From DASTHS01 sp035718085 (GTDB taxonomy: Bacteria > Actinomycetota > Acidimicrobiia > Acidimicrobiales > Palsa-688), in assembly GCA_035718085.1 (NCBI GenBank), contig DASTHS010000213.1, forward strand, positions 1 to 6,454: a DNA stretch of 6,454 nucleotides, written 5' to 3'. Position numbers and translations under genes: made by a program. The number at the start of each line of letters is the position of its first letter. Position 1 is the first letter of the stretch. Positions 5,235 to 6,454 of the stretch are shown one piece after another. Under the pieces are notes generated by a model, which saw only the letters and a list, made by a program, of their open reading frames with translations, was not told the DNA's origin and did not search any database.

Positions 5235-6320
5235 GTGTCCATCCACGTCCGTGAGACGTCGAAGGGTCGCCGCTACGACGTCAAGGTGCGCGGCGCCGAC
5301 GGGCGCCAGCACTCGAAGACCTTCGCCACCAAGCGGGCGGCCGTCGACTACGAGTCGCGCCAGCGCAGCGCCGTCAACGACGGCACCTTCGTCGCTCCAC
5401 GTGCCGGGGCGATGACCGTGGGCGAGCTGGGACGGCGGTGGATGGCGACGGGCGCCAAGCGGGAGACCACCCGGTCGCGCGACCGCTCGATCGTCGTCGG
5501 TCACATCGGGCCCGGGCTCGGCGACGACACGCCGATCTCACGGCTGTCGAGAGCCAACTGCCAGGCGCTCGTCGACCGTTGGGTGGCTGCCGGCGCCGCC
5601 CCCCGGACCGTCGTGCGGCAGGCGGCCGTGCTCCGAGCGATGTTCCAGCACGCCGTCGACGCCGACCTGCTCGTCCGCAACCCGGCCGCCCGGCTGCGCC
5701 TGCCCGGCGTCGAAGTGGTCGACCGGCCCCAGCTCAGCGGCGCTGACCTCGAGCGGCTGGCCGACGTGCTCGGCGGCGACCAGGCCGTGTTCATGTGGTG
5801 CGGCGCCGTGCTGGGCCTCCGCTGGTCGGAGACGGCCGGCCTGACGCGAAGCTCGCTCGAGGTTGAGTCTGGTTCGGTGCGGGTGGCCAACCAGATCGAT
5901 CGTGACGGGCGGCTGGTGCCACCGAAGACCCGCAGCTCGGTGCGCACCTTGTCGGCGCCTCGATGGCTGTTCGTCGCCTTGCTCCAAGTGGTCGAGCGCT
6001 CCACGGACCTCAACGCCGACCCGTTGGTCTTCACCAACACCGGTGGTCGGGGGTTGAGCTACCCGAACTGGAGGTCGAGGGTCTGGCAGCCGGCGACCGC
6101 CGCTGCTGGCCTGCCCGGGCTCCGGTACCACGACCTCAGGTCGATCGCTGCCTCCGCGCTGGTCGCCGCTGGCGTCGACCTGCGCACCGCCATGCACCGC
6201 CTCGGGCACTCGACGCCGGCCATGACCCTCGCCGTGTACGCCCGGGTTGCCGACGACCGTGACCGGGCCGCCGCCGAAGCCGTCTCCGCCCGGCTTCGCC
6301 CCGGAGCGGCAGCCGGTTGA
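5235..6320 (+). CDS. Tyrosine recombinase / phage-type integrase
   Basis: A 361-aa site-specific recombinase. The GTG at 5235 is the first possible start because an in-frame TAG lies at 5223-5225. Residues 1-55 form an arm-binding-type N-terminal domain (RRYDVKVRGADGRQHSKTFA). About 60-158 is the SAM-like core-binding domain (TVGELGRRWM ... VRNPAARLRLP). About 166-345 is the catalytic domain. All six catalytic residues are identifiable: Arg196 (LGLRWSETAGL), Lys231 (PPKTRSSVRTL), His299 and Arg302 (YHDLRS), His325 (RLGHS) and the nucleophile Tyr335 (LAVYARV). The residue after Arg302 is Ser rather than the common His. Length and order match actinophage and integrative-element integrases. It reads away from the adjacent tRNA-Ile gene, its likely target. 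The enzyme should excise or insert the element through a covalent 3'-phosphotyrosine intermediate. It looks intact and functional. Confidence 0.95.
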   Translation: MSIHVRETSKGRRYDVKVRGADGRQHSKTFATKRAAVDYESRQRSAVNDGTFVAPRAGAMTVGELGRRWMATGAKRETTRSRDRSIVVGHIGPGLGDDTPISRLSRANCQALVDRWVAAGAAPRTVVRQAAVLRAMFQHAVDADLLVRNPAARLRLPGVEVVDRPQLSGADLERLADVLGGDQAVFMWCGAVLGLRWSETAGLTRSSLEVESGSVRVANQIDRDGRLVPPKTRSSVRTLSAPRWLFVALLQVVERSTDLNADPLVFTNTGGRGLSYPNWRSRVWQPATAAAGLPGLRYHDLRSIAASALVAAGVDLRTAMHRLGHSTPAMTLAVYARVADDRDRAAAEAVSARLRPGAAAG

Positions 6321-6454
6321 CGTCTCGGCGCCGCGCCCCGGCCTGATGCCACCGAGAGTGACGGTGAGCCCAGCCATTGCAGTCTCGTTGTAGACCTCAT
6401 TGCACCCTCCGTTGAGGCCTCCGCCACTCAGCGTGCCGGCGGTGTATGCCTCCT
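6321..6454 (-). other. Unassigned tail; open minus-strand frame entering from the right edge
   Basis: No plus-strand gene is evident. On the minus strand a frame is open from the window edge, reading EAYTAGTLSGGGLNGG and on through TAMAGLTVTLGGI near 6350. It looks like a Gly/Thr-rich structural protein more than random translation. The frame then stays open antisense to the integrase down to 5538, which is probably an accident of high GC. It could be the C-terminal part of a gene truncated by the integrase region, or nothing. CATTGCA also occurs twice (6375-6381 and 6398-6404). Confidence 0.2.

Larger units (their letters stand above)
5131..6454. mobile_element. tRNA-proximal end of a putative integrative element (right part outside window)
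   Basis: The sequence from the tRNA 3' end rightward contains a tyrosine integrase gene, short direct repeats that could bind it, and an unassigned tail. The integrase-next-to-tRNA arrangement is the classic sign of an integrated prophage or integrative element. Only one end is visible, so size, cargo and completeness cannot be judged. It could also be a remnant that retains only the integrase. Confidence 0.5.

Noticed and set aside
4430..5242. 270-aa minus-strand reading through the tRNA gene into the 139-aa protein
   Set aside because: It crosses the tRNA-Ile gene and a non-coding inverted repeat. Its segment over the tRNA (WNRTRDLSIISAA-type in an adjacent frame, GIEPGTSALSVLRSNRLSYSP here) is the well-known false protein produced by translating tRNA sequence.
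5538..6377. Minus-strand frame antisense to most of the integrase gene
   Set aside because: The integrase has all catalytic residues, and the antisense protein is low complexity. Only the portion right of 6320 is kept, as a weak observation.
1..6454. CRISPR array, insertion sequence or rRNA
   Set aside because: There are no regularly spaced repeats, no transposase or terminal inverted repeats, and no rRNA-like segment on either strand.

Overview
The window is very GC-rich and reads as chromosomal DNA of an actinobacterium. The order gyrA, then a DUF3566 membrane protein gene, then tRNA-Ile(GAT) matches the start of many actinobacterial chromosomes (in Mycobacterium tuberculosis: gyrA, Rv0007, ileT, alaT). 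The divergent sequences and the tandem YbjQ-domain genes would suit a deep lineage such as Acidimicrobiia, but that placement is inference.

Layout. Positions 1-830 hold the 3' end of gyrA (gyrase A C-terminal DNA-wrapping domain). Its stop codon overlaps the start of the DUF3566 gene (830-1807), which encodes a long disordered Pro/Ala/Gly-rich arm and two membrane helices. A 51-bp convergent gap with a GC hairpin follows. Four minus-strand genes then occupy 4849 down to 1859, each overlapping the next by exactly 4 bp. The first encodes a 139-aa protein I do not recognise. The next three encode proteins built from two YbjQ-like (PF01906/UPF0145) domains each, giving six domain copies in one operon. 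The intergenic region 4850-5053 carries a 12-bp perfect inverted repeat that could be the operon's operator.

A complete tRNA-Ile(GAT) gene with encoded CCA lies at 5054-5130. Directly downstream, in the place where tRNA-Ala is often found, is a tyrosine-recombinase integrase gene (5235-6320) with all six catalytic residues. This suggests that an integrative element entered at the 3' end of the tRNA gene and that the window shows its tRNA-proximal end. The last 134 bp are mostly unexplained. They contain an open minus-strand frame entering from the right edge.

How the parts relate. gyrA and the DUF3566 gene form a housekeeping pair. The YbjQ operon is an accessory block between that pair and the tRNA. 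The integrase is a separate acquisition that used the tRNA as its target. The YbjQ operon is the best candidate for an undescribed system: an unknown leader protein plus three paralogous two-domain proteins, tightly translationally coupled, with a shared SDLS motif before most domains and one strongly diverged member.
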